Shown here: one piece after another, positions 1 through 7,006 of the stretch
Layout of the letters: each line of letters starts with the position of its first letter
Position numbering within the stretch: position 1 is the first letter of the stretch
Source of the DNA: UBA11524 sp963590165
Lineage (GTDB): Bacteria > Bacillota > Clostridia > Christensenellales > Aristaeellaceae
Reading direction: 5' to 3'
Assembly (NCBI GenBank): GCA_963590165.1
Contig: CAVANO010000018.1
Span: 1 to 64,000, forward strand
Length of the DNA stretch: 64,000 nucleotides
Program-made: the position numbers and the translations under genes
The notes under the pieces: model-generated
The model's database searches: none
Told to the model about the DNA's origin: nothing
Seen by the model: the letters and a program-made list of their open reading frames with translations, nothing else

Positions 1-1
1 T

Positions 2-1141
2 ATCTCGGCACAACGGACGATCCGACAAAACGGCGCCTACAACCCTAAGCACAACGACCGCAGCTTCAACTTGGAACACGCGGACAACATCGACCAAGAC
101 CGAACAGTAATGAATCTCTATTGGGACTGCCGCAACAGTCTGCGGACACACGAAGAGAACGCGCAGTTCCCGACCTTCACTCAGCTCGAGCATGATGAAT
201 ACGAGCGTCGTTACAGTGGCTACATCGCCGGACAATGTCAGCGGAACATCAAAGCCGGTCATGCCGGCCGCAATCGCACGGTTGACGATTTGCTGGCAGA
301 TAAGCGCATTTGTCCTGAAGAAACCATCTACCAAATCGGCAAAGAAGGAGATTGTCCCTCCGCAGAGGTGCTGACGGCGATAGTCACAGAGTTCTTCGCG
401 GAAATGGAAAAACGCTTCGGCACGCACGTGCACGTCCTCGATTGGGCGCTACACATGGACGAAACCTCACCGCACATCCACGCACGGCAGGTGTTCGATG
501 TCACCAACCGTTACGGGGAATGCGAGCCGAAACAGGAGAAAGCGCTGGAACAGCTGGGCATCCCGCTGCCTGATCCGGACAAGAAGCCGGGACGCACCAA
601 CAATCGCAAGATGACCTTCGATGCCATGTGCCGTGATTTGCTGCTAACCATCTGCCAGGAGCACGGCTTAACCGTCGAAACCGAAGCCGTCTACGGCGGA
701 AAATCTTACTTGGAGAAGAACGATTACATCCTTGAGAAGCAGAAGGAAGAGATTGCGGAGCTTGAACAGGCACAGAAAGTTGCCGAGGAACAGGCACAAT
801 CCGCGGAGCAGGAGGCCGAAAAGATCAAGCAAAAGCTGGATGCCTGGACAGATGAGAAGCGCGAAATTCTCGCTCAGATCAAGCAATTCGGCACCGTGGA
901 AGAGCTGCTGCCGCCGCCGAGTTTGTTCATTCTGCAACCGCCTGAGCGTATACTCCGTATCCCATGTAGCGAAGTACATGTCCATGGTGCGCGGCATTTT
1001 CAAGACGGCTGTAGCGGAAGGCGCACTTCTCCGCAGCCCAATGGAGCTGGTGAAACGCCCCAAGTGCAAGAAGACCGAAGGGCACCGTACTTTAGAGTCG
1101 TGGGAGCGCGAGCTGGTGACGTCAACCTACAAGGAGCATGA
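2..1141 (+). CDS. MobV-family relaxase (Mob/Pre), 5' end outside window, 3' end scrambled
   Basis: The reading frame is open from the window edge, so the true start lies upstream; TTG at 71 is only the first internal candidate. The N-terminal part carries an HNDRSFN stretch followed by a NIDQDRT stretch, as in motif I of MobV/Pre relaxases. It also has HMDETSPHIHAR, the family's metal-binding HxDExxPHxH motif. A charged coiled coil follows (about 725-900). MobV relaxases nick plasmid or integrative-element DNA at oriT to start mobilisation. The relaxase-like sequence stops at about 925-945. From there this frame is nonsense, and the frame shifted by one encodes integrase-like sequence. I infer a deletion or recombination junction, so this is probably a non-functional or truncated remnant. 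Confidence 0.8.
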   Translation: MSAQRTIRQNGAYNPKHNDRSFNLEHADNIDQDRTVMNLYWDCRNSLRTHEENAQFPTFTQLEHDEYERRYSGYIAGQCQRNIKAGHAGRNRTVDDLLADKRICPEETIYQIGKEGDCPSAEVLTAIVTEFFAEMEKRFGTHVHVLDWALHMDETSPHIHARQVFDVTNRYGECEPKQEKALEQLGIPLPDPDKKPGRTNNRKMTFDAMCRDLLLTICQEHGLTVETEAVYGGKSYLEKNDYILEKQKEEIAELEQAQKVAEEQAQSAEQEAEKIKQKLDAWTDEKREILAQIKQFGTVEELLPPPSLFILQPPERILRIPCSEVHVHGARHFQDGCSGRRTSPQPNGAGETPQVQEDRRAPYFRVVGARAGDVNLQGA

Positions 1142-1157
1142 CTTCGGGCTGTGGTAA
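942..1157 (+). pseudogene. Tyrosine recombinase (integrase) fragment, core-binding domain only
   Basis: In a frame different from the preceding relaxase, this stretch encodes HVAKYMSMVRGIFKTAVAEG followed by SPMELVKRPKCKK and GHRTLESWERELV. This resembles the SAM-like core-binding domain of phage-type integrases and the linker into the catalytic domain. It stops at EHDFGLW, just where the catalytic domain would begin, so the Arg-His-Arg-Tyr residues are absent. There is no start codon or ribosome binding site of its own. It is a remnant of an integrative element next to tRNA-Pro. The family call rests on motif recall, not on an alignment. Confidence 0.6.
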
Positions 1158-1211
1158 GGAATAAAAACGGCCATAAATGTCGATTTTTTGAAACTGGTTA
1201 TCTCAATATAA

Positions 1212-1523
1212 GAAAAACTCCCGACCTGTTATTGGATCGGAACCTGCGGGCACGACAAGGTCTGCACCCTGCAAATCTACCGCGAGTGCCTCGAGCATCC
1301 CTTCGACGAGCCCAAGGCATACGAGATCCGCGAAATCCGCGAGGTCGTCAACGCCGGCATCGACAGCGGCGAGATTCAGGGGTGGAGGCGGTTCACGAAC
1401 GCAAGGAATTTTGCCAAGTACGGGAGGCAGTTGGGCTGGGAATATGTTCGCGAAACCGCGCTGAACCATTGCAAAGACGAGAAAAGATATACAATCGTCG
1501 GCAATGAAAATGTTCCGTTCTGA
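1212..1523 (+). pseudogene. Orphan C-terminal fragment, about 103 codons, unrecognised
   Basis: This frame opens after a TAA at 1209-1211 and has no ATG or GTG start near its beginning, yet it reads like real protein. It includes CGHDKVCTLQIYRECLEHPF, YEIREIREVVNAGIDSGEI, RRFTNARNFAKYGRQLGWEY and an end at NENVPF before TGA. I read it as the 3' end of a gene whose front was lost in the rearrangement that also broke the relaxase and integrase. The style resembles phage or plasmid replication proteins, but I do not recognise the family. The CTTGTC array begins directly after its stop. Confidence 0.45.
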
Positions 1524-1704
1524 CAAGTTTGCGCCACCTAACTTGTCAGGAACTTGTCGGAAACTTGTCGGGCAAACCCTTATGGTACAAGGGTTTCAGC
1601 GTTTTGACAAGCTTGACAAGTGTTTTTTTAAAGAGTTTTAAAATAAGTATAGAATACGCAGAAAAAGGTTATAGAAATAGCTTGTCGGACTTGTCAGACT
1701 TGTC
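1522..1704. repeat. CTTGTC iteron-like array flanking an AT-rich core
   Basis: Nine copies of CTTGTC or its complement GACAAG lie within 183 bp. Direct copies start at 1542, 1553 and 1564, an 11-bp period with unit ACTTGTCNGRA. Another three start at 1681, 1690 and 1699, a 9-bp period. Complement copies lie at 1522, 1606 and 1615. Between the two clusters is an AT-rich stretch (about 1621-1680) and an 8-bp inverted repeat (AAACCCTT at 1574-1581, AAGGGTTT at 1589-1596). The layout resembles plasmid or element replication iterons or a relaxase/Rep binding region. Function is inferred only from layout and the neighbouring relaxase fragment. Confidence 0.6.
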
Positions 1705-1744
1705 GGGCACGGGCTCGTCTGCCCCAAGGAGGACGGCGAGCAAC

Positions 1745-1773
1745 AAAAAAAGAGGCGGTCTTTCGACCACCTC
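1745..1773 (-). terminator. Rho-independent terminator of tRNA-Pro
   Basis: On the minus strand GAGGTGGTC and GACCGCCTC form a stem closed by GAAA and followed by seven T residues. It sits 6 bp beyond the tRNA 3' end. Confidence 0.85.
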
Positions 1774-1778
1774 AGGCG

Positions 1779-1852
1779 TCTGGGTGAGAAGATTCGAACT
1801 TCCGGCCTCTTGAACCCCATTCAAGCACGCTACCAAACTGCGCTACACCCAG
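1779..1852 (-). tRNA. tRNA-Pro (anticodon GGG)
   Basis: The minus strand folds into a full cloverleaf. The acceptor CTGGGTG pairs with CACCCAG, the D-arm contains AGTTTGGTAG, the anticodon stem CTTGA/TCAAG encloses loop ATGGGGT (anticodon GGG), and the T-arm contains GTTCGAATC. The discriminator base is A and CCA is not encoded. The 3' end points toward the mobile-element remnants at 1-1740, as expected for an integration site at a tRNA 3' end, although no second attachment-site copy is visible in the window. Confidence 0.95.
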
Positions 1853-1889
1853 ATATCCTGTCGCTAAGATTTCCTTGCGAACAGGATAT

Positions 1890-1918
1890 ATACTATCACA
1901 TTCTGCACGGCTTGTCAA
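1890..1918 (-). promoter_or_regulatory. Sigma-A promoter of tRNA-Pro
   Basis: On the minus strand TTGACA (1913-1918) and TAGTAT (1890-1895) are separated by 17 bp. A 9-bp inverted repeat (ATATCCTGT at 1853-1861, ACAGGATAT at 1881-1889) spans the leader just before the tRNA 5' end. Confidence 0.75.
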
Positions 1919-2066
1919 GGGGATTTTGAACTTTTCACAACTTTTCCGGTCAGTTCTTCCAAACGGACGATATCGCAGCGTTGTCTGTCCGATTCGGTCA
2001 TGTTCTTTCTCAATTGTGCAATGGAAAATTTGAGACGTTTTCGTACTATTTTCGTCATTTTCCCTA

Positions 2067-2128
2067 TTGACATTGCAATTGCGTTGTGTTACGATAGAGC
2101 CACCGGAAACGTTACCGACATCGTTTCC
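2067..2128 (+). promoter_or_regulatory. Promoter and LacI-type operator of the maltodextrin regulator
   Basis: TTGACA (2067-2072) and TACGAT (2090-2095) are 17 bp apart. At the expected start site lies an inverted repeat, GGAAACG (2105-2111) and CGTTTCC (2122-2128), separated by 10 bp. The arms match the perfect palindrome GGAAACGTTTCC upstream of malQ, so autoregulation by the LacI protein is inferred. Confidence 0.7.
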
Positions 2129-2167
2129 AGCAAGCACGCAATGAAACATCCGGAGGAGGCGCGGCGG

Positions 2168-3181
2168 TTGAAAATCTGTACCATCCGTGATATCGCGCGC
2201 CTCGCTGACGTCAGTGTCACGACCGTTTCACGCGTGCTGAATCACCGACCGGATGTGAGTCCGAAGACGCGCGAGAAAGTCGAACAGGTCATGTCGGCGA
2301 ACCACTTCGTCGGCAATGCGAACGCGCGCGGACTGAAGCAGCCCGACACCGAGACGGTCGCGTTGATTCTCCGCGGTCGGCTCAATCCGTTCCTGAATGC
2401 ACTTGCCGAGGCGATGCTGCAATACGCGCGCGGTTTTGCGCCGGCCTTCCTGACCGAATTCATCGATGAAAAGGCGGACGAATTCCAGGCGGCAGCGCAG
2501 CTCTGGCATGAGAAGCGCGTCAGCGGCTTCATCTTTCTCGGCAGCCGCATCGATGACCGTGCAAAGGTACTTGAAGGGCTCGATGTGCCGATGGTGTTTG
2601 CCACCGCCAATGCGGAAAACGCGCCGCTTGCCCGCGCAGGCAGCGTCTTCACCAACGAGCGGCAGATGGGTCATGACGCCATGCAGCTCCTGCTGGACGC
2701 CGGACACCGCAAAATCGCCATCTTCGGCGGCAACCGCTTCGGTACAGACGGCTTTGCACATCGCTATGACGGCGCGATGCAGGCGCTTGTTGAGGCAGGC
2801 GTTCCCTTTGCGGACGAGCGTTACATTGAGTGTCGCTTTTCCCTGAAGGACGCGTATGACACCACGCGCGCCTTCTTCGCCACGCATCCCGATACGACCG
2901 CCGTCTTCTGCATGTCGGACACGGTCGCGATGGGCGTGATTCGTGCGCTGGAAGACATTGGCAGACACGTGCCGGAAGATGTCGGTGTCATCGGCTTTGA
3001 CGGCATCGAGATGGGCAAATACTTCATTCCGCGCCTGACGACGGTTGAACAGCCCATCGCCGAGATCGCCCGCGAAAGTGTCCACCTGCTGATGGAGATG
3101 CTCGATTCCGATGCTTCGCCGCGGCACATCACGGTTCCGGCGAAACTGCTGATTCGGGAATCCGCCCGGACATCAGCCTGA
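2168..3181 (+). CDS. LacI-family transcriptional regulator of the maltodextrin locus (MalR-like)
   Basis: A 337-residue LacI/GalR regulator. The N-terminal helix-turn-helix reads TIRDIARLADVSVTTVSRVL, followed by a periplasmic-binding-protein-like sensor domain that ends with the usual IAEIARESVHLLMEML region. I place the start at TTG 2168, which has GGAGGAGG (2152-2159) 8 nt upstream and gives the canonical LacI N-terminus; upstream in-frame ATGs lack such a site. It precedes the binding-protein gene by 86 bp with no terminator, so read-through is possible. It probably represses or activates the locus through GGAAACGTTTCC-type sites in response to maltose or maltodextrin. The ligand is inferred from neighbours only. 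Confidence 0.88.
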   Translation: MKICTIRDIARLADVSVTTVSRVLNHRPDVSPKTREKVEQVMSANHFVGNANARGLKQPDTETVALILRGRLNPFLNALAEAMLQYARGFAPAFLTEFIDEKADEFQAAAQLWHEKRVSGFIFLGSRIDDRAKVLEGLDVPMVFATANAENAPLARAGSVFTNERQMGHDAMQLLLDAGHRKIAIFGGNRFGTDGFAHRYDGAMQALVEAGVPFADERYIECRFSLKDAYDTTRAFFATHPDTTAVFCMSDTVAMGVIRALEDIGRHVPEDVGVIGFDGIEMGKYFIPRLTTVEQPIAEIARESVHLLMEMLDSDASPRHITVPAKLLIRESARTSA

Positions 3182-3267
3182 TTTTTGTTCATCCTCGCGA
3201 GCTTCTGCTTTGGCGGAATCGTCCGCCATGCGGAGCCATCGCGTGAGATAGAAGAGGAGGTATTCTT

Positions 3268-4494
3268 ATGAAAAAGCTGCTGGCTCTGGTTCTCTCTGCA
3301 GTGATGGTGCTGTCGATGTGCAGCTTTGCATCCGCGGAAGAGACTGTTTCCCTGCGCGTGTGGGTCGGCGACAACCAGGACATCGAGTGGATTAACGGCG
3401 TCATCGAGAACTTCAAGGCCGCGCATCCCGAAAAGACGTATGACATTTCCGTGGACATTCAGACGGAAGGCGACTGCTCCAAGCGCGTCCTGAACGACGT
3501 TGAAGCGGCTGCTGACGTGTTCACGTTCGCGGATGACCAGTTCAACTCCCTGTACAACGCTAATGCGCTGATGCAGGTCGTTGAAAACGCCGATGCCATC
3601 ATCGAGGCGAACGGCGGTGCTGAAGCCGGCTCTGTCGTGGCTGCAACCGGTTCGGACGGCAACCTCTATGCCTATCCGGCGACCGCTGACAACGGCTACT
3701 TCATGTTCTACAACAAGGAATACTTCACCGAGGAAGACGTGCAGACCCTCGACGCCATGCTCGAAAAGGCTGCGTCCGTCGGCAAGTACGTCGGCTTCCC
3801 GATGAGCAACGGCTGGTACATCTATTCCTTCTTCGCGGGCGCTGGTCTGGACATGCATGTCCTGGATGACGGCGTCACCAACACCTGCAACTGGAACGCG
3901 ACCGACACTGCCATCACCGGCGTGCAGGTTGTCGAAGCGCTGCTGGCCATCACCTCCAACCCCGGCTTCCGCGAGGCGGATTCCGATCCCTTCGTGGCCG
4001 GCGTGAAGGACGGCTCCATCATTGCCGGCGTGTCCGGCACCTGGAACGCAACCGTCGCTCAGGAAGCATGGGGCGACAACTACGCCGCCTGCAAGCTGCC
4101 GACGTACACCGTTGCCGGTCAGCAGGTGCAGATGGCTTCCTTTGCGGGCTTCAAGCTCGTGGGCGTGAACCCCTACTCCGCCAACGTCTACGACGCGATG
4201 CTCTTCGCCGAGTACATGACGAACGAAGAGAGCCAGATTTCCCGCTTCGAACTTCGCGGTCAGGGTCCGTCCAACGTGAACGCTGCTGCTTCTGACGCGG
4301 TTCTGGCTGCTCCGGCAATCGCCGCGCTGGCTGCCCAGTCCGCTTACTCCACCGTGCAGCGCGTCGGCAGCAAGTACTGGGATCCGGCTGCTGCGCTGGG
4401 CAAGATCATCGTCAACGGCAATCCTGACAACACTGACCTGCAGACCCTGCTGGACAACGCTGTTGCCGGTATCACCGCACCTGGCGACCTGTAA
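3268..4494 (+). CDS. malE: Maltodextrin/maltose ABC transporter substrate-binding protein
   Basis: A 408-residue extracellular solute-binding protein of the MalE type (family 1). It begins with a signal peptide (KK, hydrophobic core about residues 4-20, SFASA end). The sequence LSMCS includes a Cys but with Met before it, a poor lipobox, so whether it is a lipoprotein is unclear. The mature part contains typical family segments such as ADVFTFADDQFNSL and YFMFYNKEYF. AGAGGAGG lies upstream of the ATG. It delivers oligosaccharide to the two permeases encoded next. No ATPase gene is present, so a shared MsmK-type ATPase elsewhere is likely. Sugar specificity is inferred from the amylase, MalQ and phosphorylase genes that follow. 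Confidence 0.85.
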   Translation: MKKLLALVLSAVMVLSMCSFASAEETVSLRVWVGDNQDIEWINGVIENFKAAHPEKTYDISVDIQTEGDCSKRVLNDVEAAADVFTFADDQFNSLYNANALMQVVENADAIIEANGGAEAGSVVAATGSDGNLYAYPATADNGYFMFYNKEYFTEEDVQTLDAMLEKAASVGKYVGFPMSNGWYIYSFFAGAGLDMHVLDDGVTNTCNWNATDTAITGVQVVEALLAITSNPGFREADSDPFVAGVKDGSIIAGVSGTWNATVAQEAWGDNYAACKLPTYTVAGQQVQMASFAGFKLVGVNPYSANVYDAMLFAEYMTNEESQISRFELRGQGPSNVNAAASDAVLAAPAIAALAAQSAYSTVQRVGSKYWDPAAALGKIIVNGNPDNTDLQTLLDNAVAGITAPGDL

Positions 4495-4516
4495 TCCGTC
4501 TCCAAGGCAATTTCCT

Positions 4517-4562
4517 GCCGCTCCGCTTACTCACGCAGTTGAGCGGAGCGGCTCTCTTTTTA
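4517..4562 (+). terminator. Intra-operon terminator between malE and malF
   Basis: GCCGCTCCGC (4517-4526) pairs perfectly with GCGGAGCGGC (4543-4552) and is followed by TCTCTTTTT. Partial termination here would make the binding protein more abundant than the permeases, a common arrangement in sugar ABC operons. Confidence 0.85.
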
Positions 4563-4587
4563 TGAAGTATCAGGGAGGCAGATGCAG

Positions 4588-6045
4588 ATGAGTCTGACCG
4601 AAACGAAAAAGCAATCCGGCATCGCGCGGTTTTTCTCGGCGATTGCAGGTTTTTTTACCGGGACATTCCGTGCCTTTGCCGAGGGCGACATTTATGTGAA
4701 GCTTTCCGCGCTCGTGTGCGGCACCAGTTGCTTCGCGAGAAAGCAGTATTTGAAGGGCTTCCTGATCTGCCTGGTTCAGGCGGCCATTCTGTACGTGTTT
4801 CCCGCGTTCTTCTTCCCGTACATGGGCAAGCTGTCAACGCTCGGCACGGTGCAGCAGGTTCGCGCCTACAACAAGGAAACGAAGCAGATGGAGTTCAACG
4901 ATTATGATAACTCCTTCCTGATTCTGCTATTCGGCGTGCTGGGCGTGGTGCTGCTGATCACCGCGGTCATCCTGTGGATGCGCAACATCCGCAACGCGCG
5001 CGAGGTCGAGTTGACCGCCAAGAGCGGCAAGCATGTCAACTCCTTCCGCGATGATCTCAGCGATGCGCTCGACCGGAAGTTCCACCGCACCCTGCTGACG
5101 CTGCCGGTGCTGGGTGTCGTGCTGTTCACGATTATCCCGCTCATCGTCATGATCCTCATCGGCTTCACGAACTACGACCGCAACCACCTGCCGCCGGCGA
5201 AACTCTTCACGTGGGTCGGGCTGGATAACTTCAGCAAGCTCACCGCGATGACCGCCGACAGCTCCTTTGCGTATGCGTTCGTGCGCGTGCTGGCGTGGAC
5301 GCTGATCTGGGCGGTGCTGGCAACCTTCACGTGCTATATCGGCGGCATCCTGATGGCGATGCTCATCAACAACCGCAACACGAAGTGCAAGCGGTTCTGG
5401 CGCACGTGTTTCATGGTCGCGATGGCGGTGCCGCAGTTCGTGTCGCTGCTGCTCGTCCGCAACTTCTTTGCTGACCTCGGCATCGTCAACACCATCTGCA
5501 AGAACCTCGGCATCACGGACTGGCTGTTCTCCATCGGTGCCATTCCGACGGCGAATTACATTCCGTTCCTGACGCATCCGGCGTGGGCGCGCCCGATGAT
5601 TATCCTCATCAACATCTGGGTCGGCATCCCCTATCAGATGCTGATTGCAACCGGCATCCTGATGAACATCCCGACCGAGCTGCTCGAGGCGGCACGCATT
5701 GACGGTGCGAATGCCTGGCAGTCCTTCAAGTCCATCACCATGCCGTATATCCTCTTCATCACCGGTCCGTCGCTGGTCAATTCGCTTGTGGCGAACATCA
5801 ACAATTTCAACGTCATCTGGCTGCTCAGCCGCGATGTGTACACAACATCCGACCAGCTGATGGCCAACGCAAACGCCACTGAGGTCGACCTGCTGGTGAC
5901 GTGGCTGTACCGCCTGACGCAGGATCAGAGCAACTACAAGATGGCGTCCGTCATCGGCATCCTCGTCTTCGTTGTCTGCGCCATCCTGACGCTGGTTGCC
6001 TTCAGCCGCATGATTAAGGGCGATAAGGAGGAGAGCTTCCAATGA
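4588..6045 (+). CDS. malF: Maltodextrin ABC transporter permease, MalF-like
   Basis: A 485-residue integral membrane permease (binding-protein-dependent transport component). It has an extra N-terminal membrane region, as in MalF proteins, and a cytoplasmic EAA loop, EAARIDGANAWQSFKSITMP, that contacts the ATPase. The start is chosen at ATG 4588 because GGGAGG (4573-4578) sits 9 nt away. ATG 4582 is only 3 nt from that site. The gene end overlaps the next start by 4 bp (ATGA), so translation of the two permeases is coupled. The predicted location is the cytoplasmic membrane. Confidence 0.88.
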   Translation: MSLTETKKQSGIARFFSAIAGFFTGTFRAFAEGDIYVKLSALVCGTSCFARKQYLKGFLICLVQAAILYVFPAFFFPYMGKLSTLGTVQQVRAYNKETKQMEFNDYDNSFLILLFGVLGVVLLITAVILWMRNIRNAREVELTAKSGKHVNSFRDDLSDALDRKFHRTLLTLPVLGVVLFTIIPLIVMILIGFTNYDRNHLPPAKLFTWVGLDNFSKLTAMTADSSFAYAFVRVLAWTLIWAVLATFTCYIGGILMAMLINNRNTKCKRFWRTCFMVAMAVPQFVSLLLVRNFFADLGIVNTICKNLGITDWLFSIGAIPTANYIPFLTHPAWARPMIILINIWVGIPYQMLIATGILMNIPTELLEAARIDGANAWQSFKSITMPYILFITGPSLVNSLVANINNFNVIWLLSRDVYTTSDQLMANANATEVDLLVTWLYRLTQDQSNYKMASVIGILVFVVCAILTLVAFSRMIKGDKEESFQ

Positions 6046-6998
6046 GTACGACGAAATACGATCATCTGCCGGAGCAGGAGAAGCATGCGGCACTCGCGCG
6101 CGAGGAGGCTGCCATCCGTGCCGAGGCGCTCCGCAATCACGACAAGCATCGCCTGACGCCTGCGAAGTTCGCCCGGCTGACCGTGCGCCACGTTGTGCTG
6201 GCACTGCTGGCGGCATTCTGGCTGATTCCGATTCTGTGGCTGGTGGTCACGTCCTTCGGCGTCGACAAGGGACCGAACCTGTCGACTTTCTTCCCCGAGG
6301 CGTACACGCTTGACCATTACAAGGCGCTTCTTGTGCCGGATTCTGTCAACCAGTTTCCGCAGTGGATGCTCAACACGTTCATCGTCGCATGCTTCACCTG
6401 CGTGATCTCGACCATGTTCGTGCTGATGGTCGCCTACGCCATGTCCTGCATGCGCTTCAAGGCACGCAAGCCCATGATGAACATTGCGATCATCCTGAAC
6501 CTGTTTCCGGGCTTTCTGAGCATGATTGCGGTATACTTCATCATGAAGGAATTCGGACTGACGGGCACGCTGACCGGTCTGGTCATTGTCTACAGCGCCG
6601 GTTCAGGCATGGGGTACCTGATTGCGAAGGGCTTCTTCGACACGGTCAGCAAGTCCCTGCGCGAATCCGCCTATCTGGAAGGTGCGAACGAGTTCACCGT
6701 TTTCTGGAAGATTATCCTGCCGCTGTCGAAACCCATCATCGTCTACACGGTCATCAACTCGTTCCTGACGCCGTGGATGGACTTCGTCTTTGCTGACCTG
6801 ATGATGACGAGCGGCACGTCCGCCAGCAAGACGGTCGCGCTGGGACTTTACTCGATGGTTGACAAGGTCAATCGGAACAACTACTTCGCGCAGTTCTGCG
6901 CAGGCGGTGTGATTGTATCCATTCCGATTTCAATTCTGTTTGTCATCATGCAGAAGTTCTATGTGGAAGGCATCACCGGCGGTTCGGTAAAGGGGTAA
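6042..6998 (+). CDS. malG: Maltodextrin ABC transporter permease, MalG-like
   Basis: A 318-residue partner permease. A charged cytoplasmic N-terminus of about 50 residues leads into six predicted membrane segments. The EAA-type loop reads ESAYLEGANEFTVFWKIILP. The C-terminus GITGGSVKG is typical of MalG-family permeases. It starts within the malF stop region and GGAG lies about 8 nt upstream. Together with MalE and MalF it forms the oligosaccharide importer, powered by an ATPase not found in this window. Confidence 0.9.
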   Translation: MSTTKYDHLPEQEKHAALAREEAAIRAEALRNHDKHRLTPAKFARLTVRHVVLALLAAFWLIPILWLVVTSFGVDKGPNLSTFFPEAYTLDHYKALLVPDSVNQFPQWMLNTFIVACFTCVISTMFVLMVAYAMSCMRFKARKPMMNIAIILNLFPGFLSMIAVYFIMKEFGLTGTLTGLVIVYSAGSGMGYLIAKGFFDTVSKSLRESAYLEGANEFTVFWKIILPLSKPIIVYTVINSFLTPWMDFVFADLMMTSGTSASKTVALGLYSMVDKVNRNNYFAQFCAGGVIVSIPISILFVIMQKFYVEGITGGSVKG

Positions 6999-7006
6999 TT
7001 TTCCCA

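Noticed and set aside
1853..1889. 9-bp inverted repeat upstream of tRNA-Pro as an attachment site or riboswitch
   Set aside because: It overlaps the tRNA promoter start region and is more simply a leader element; no further support.
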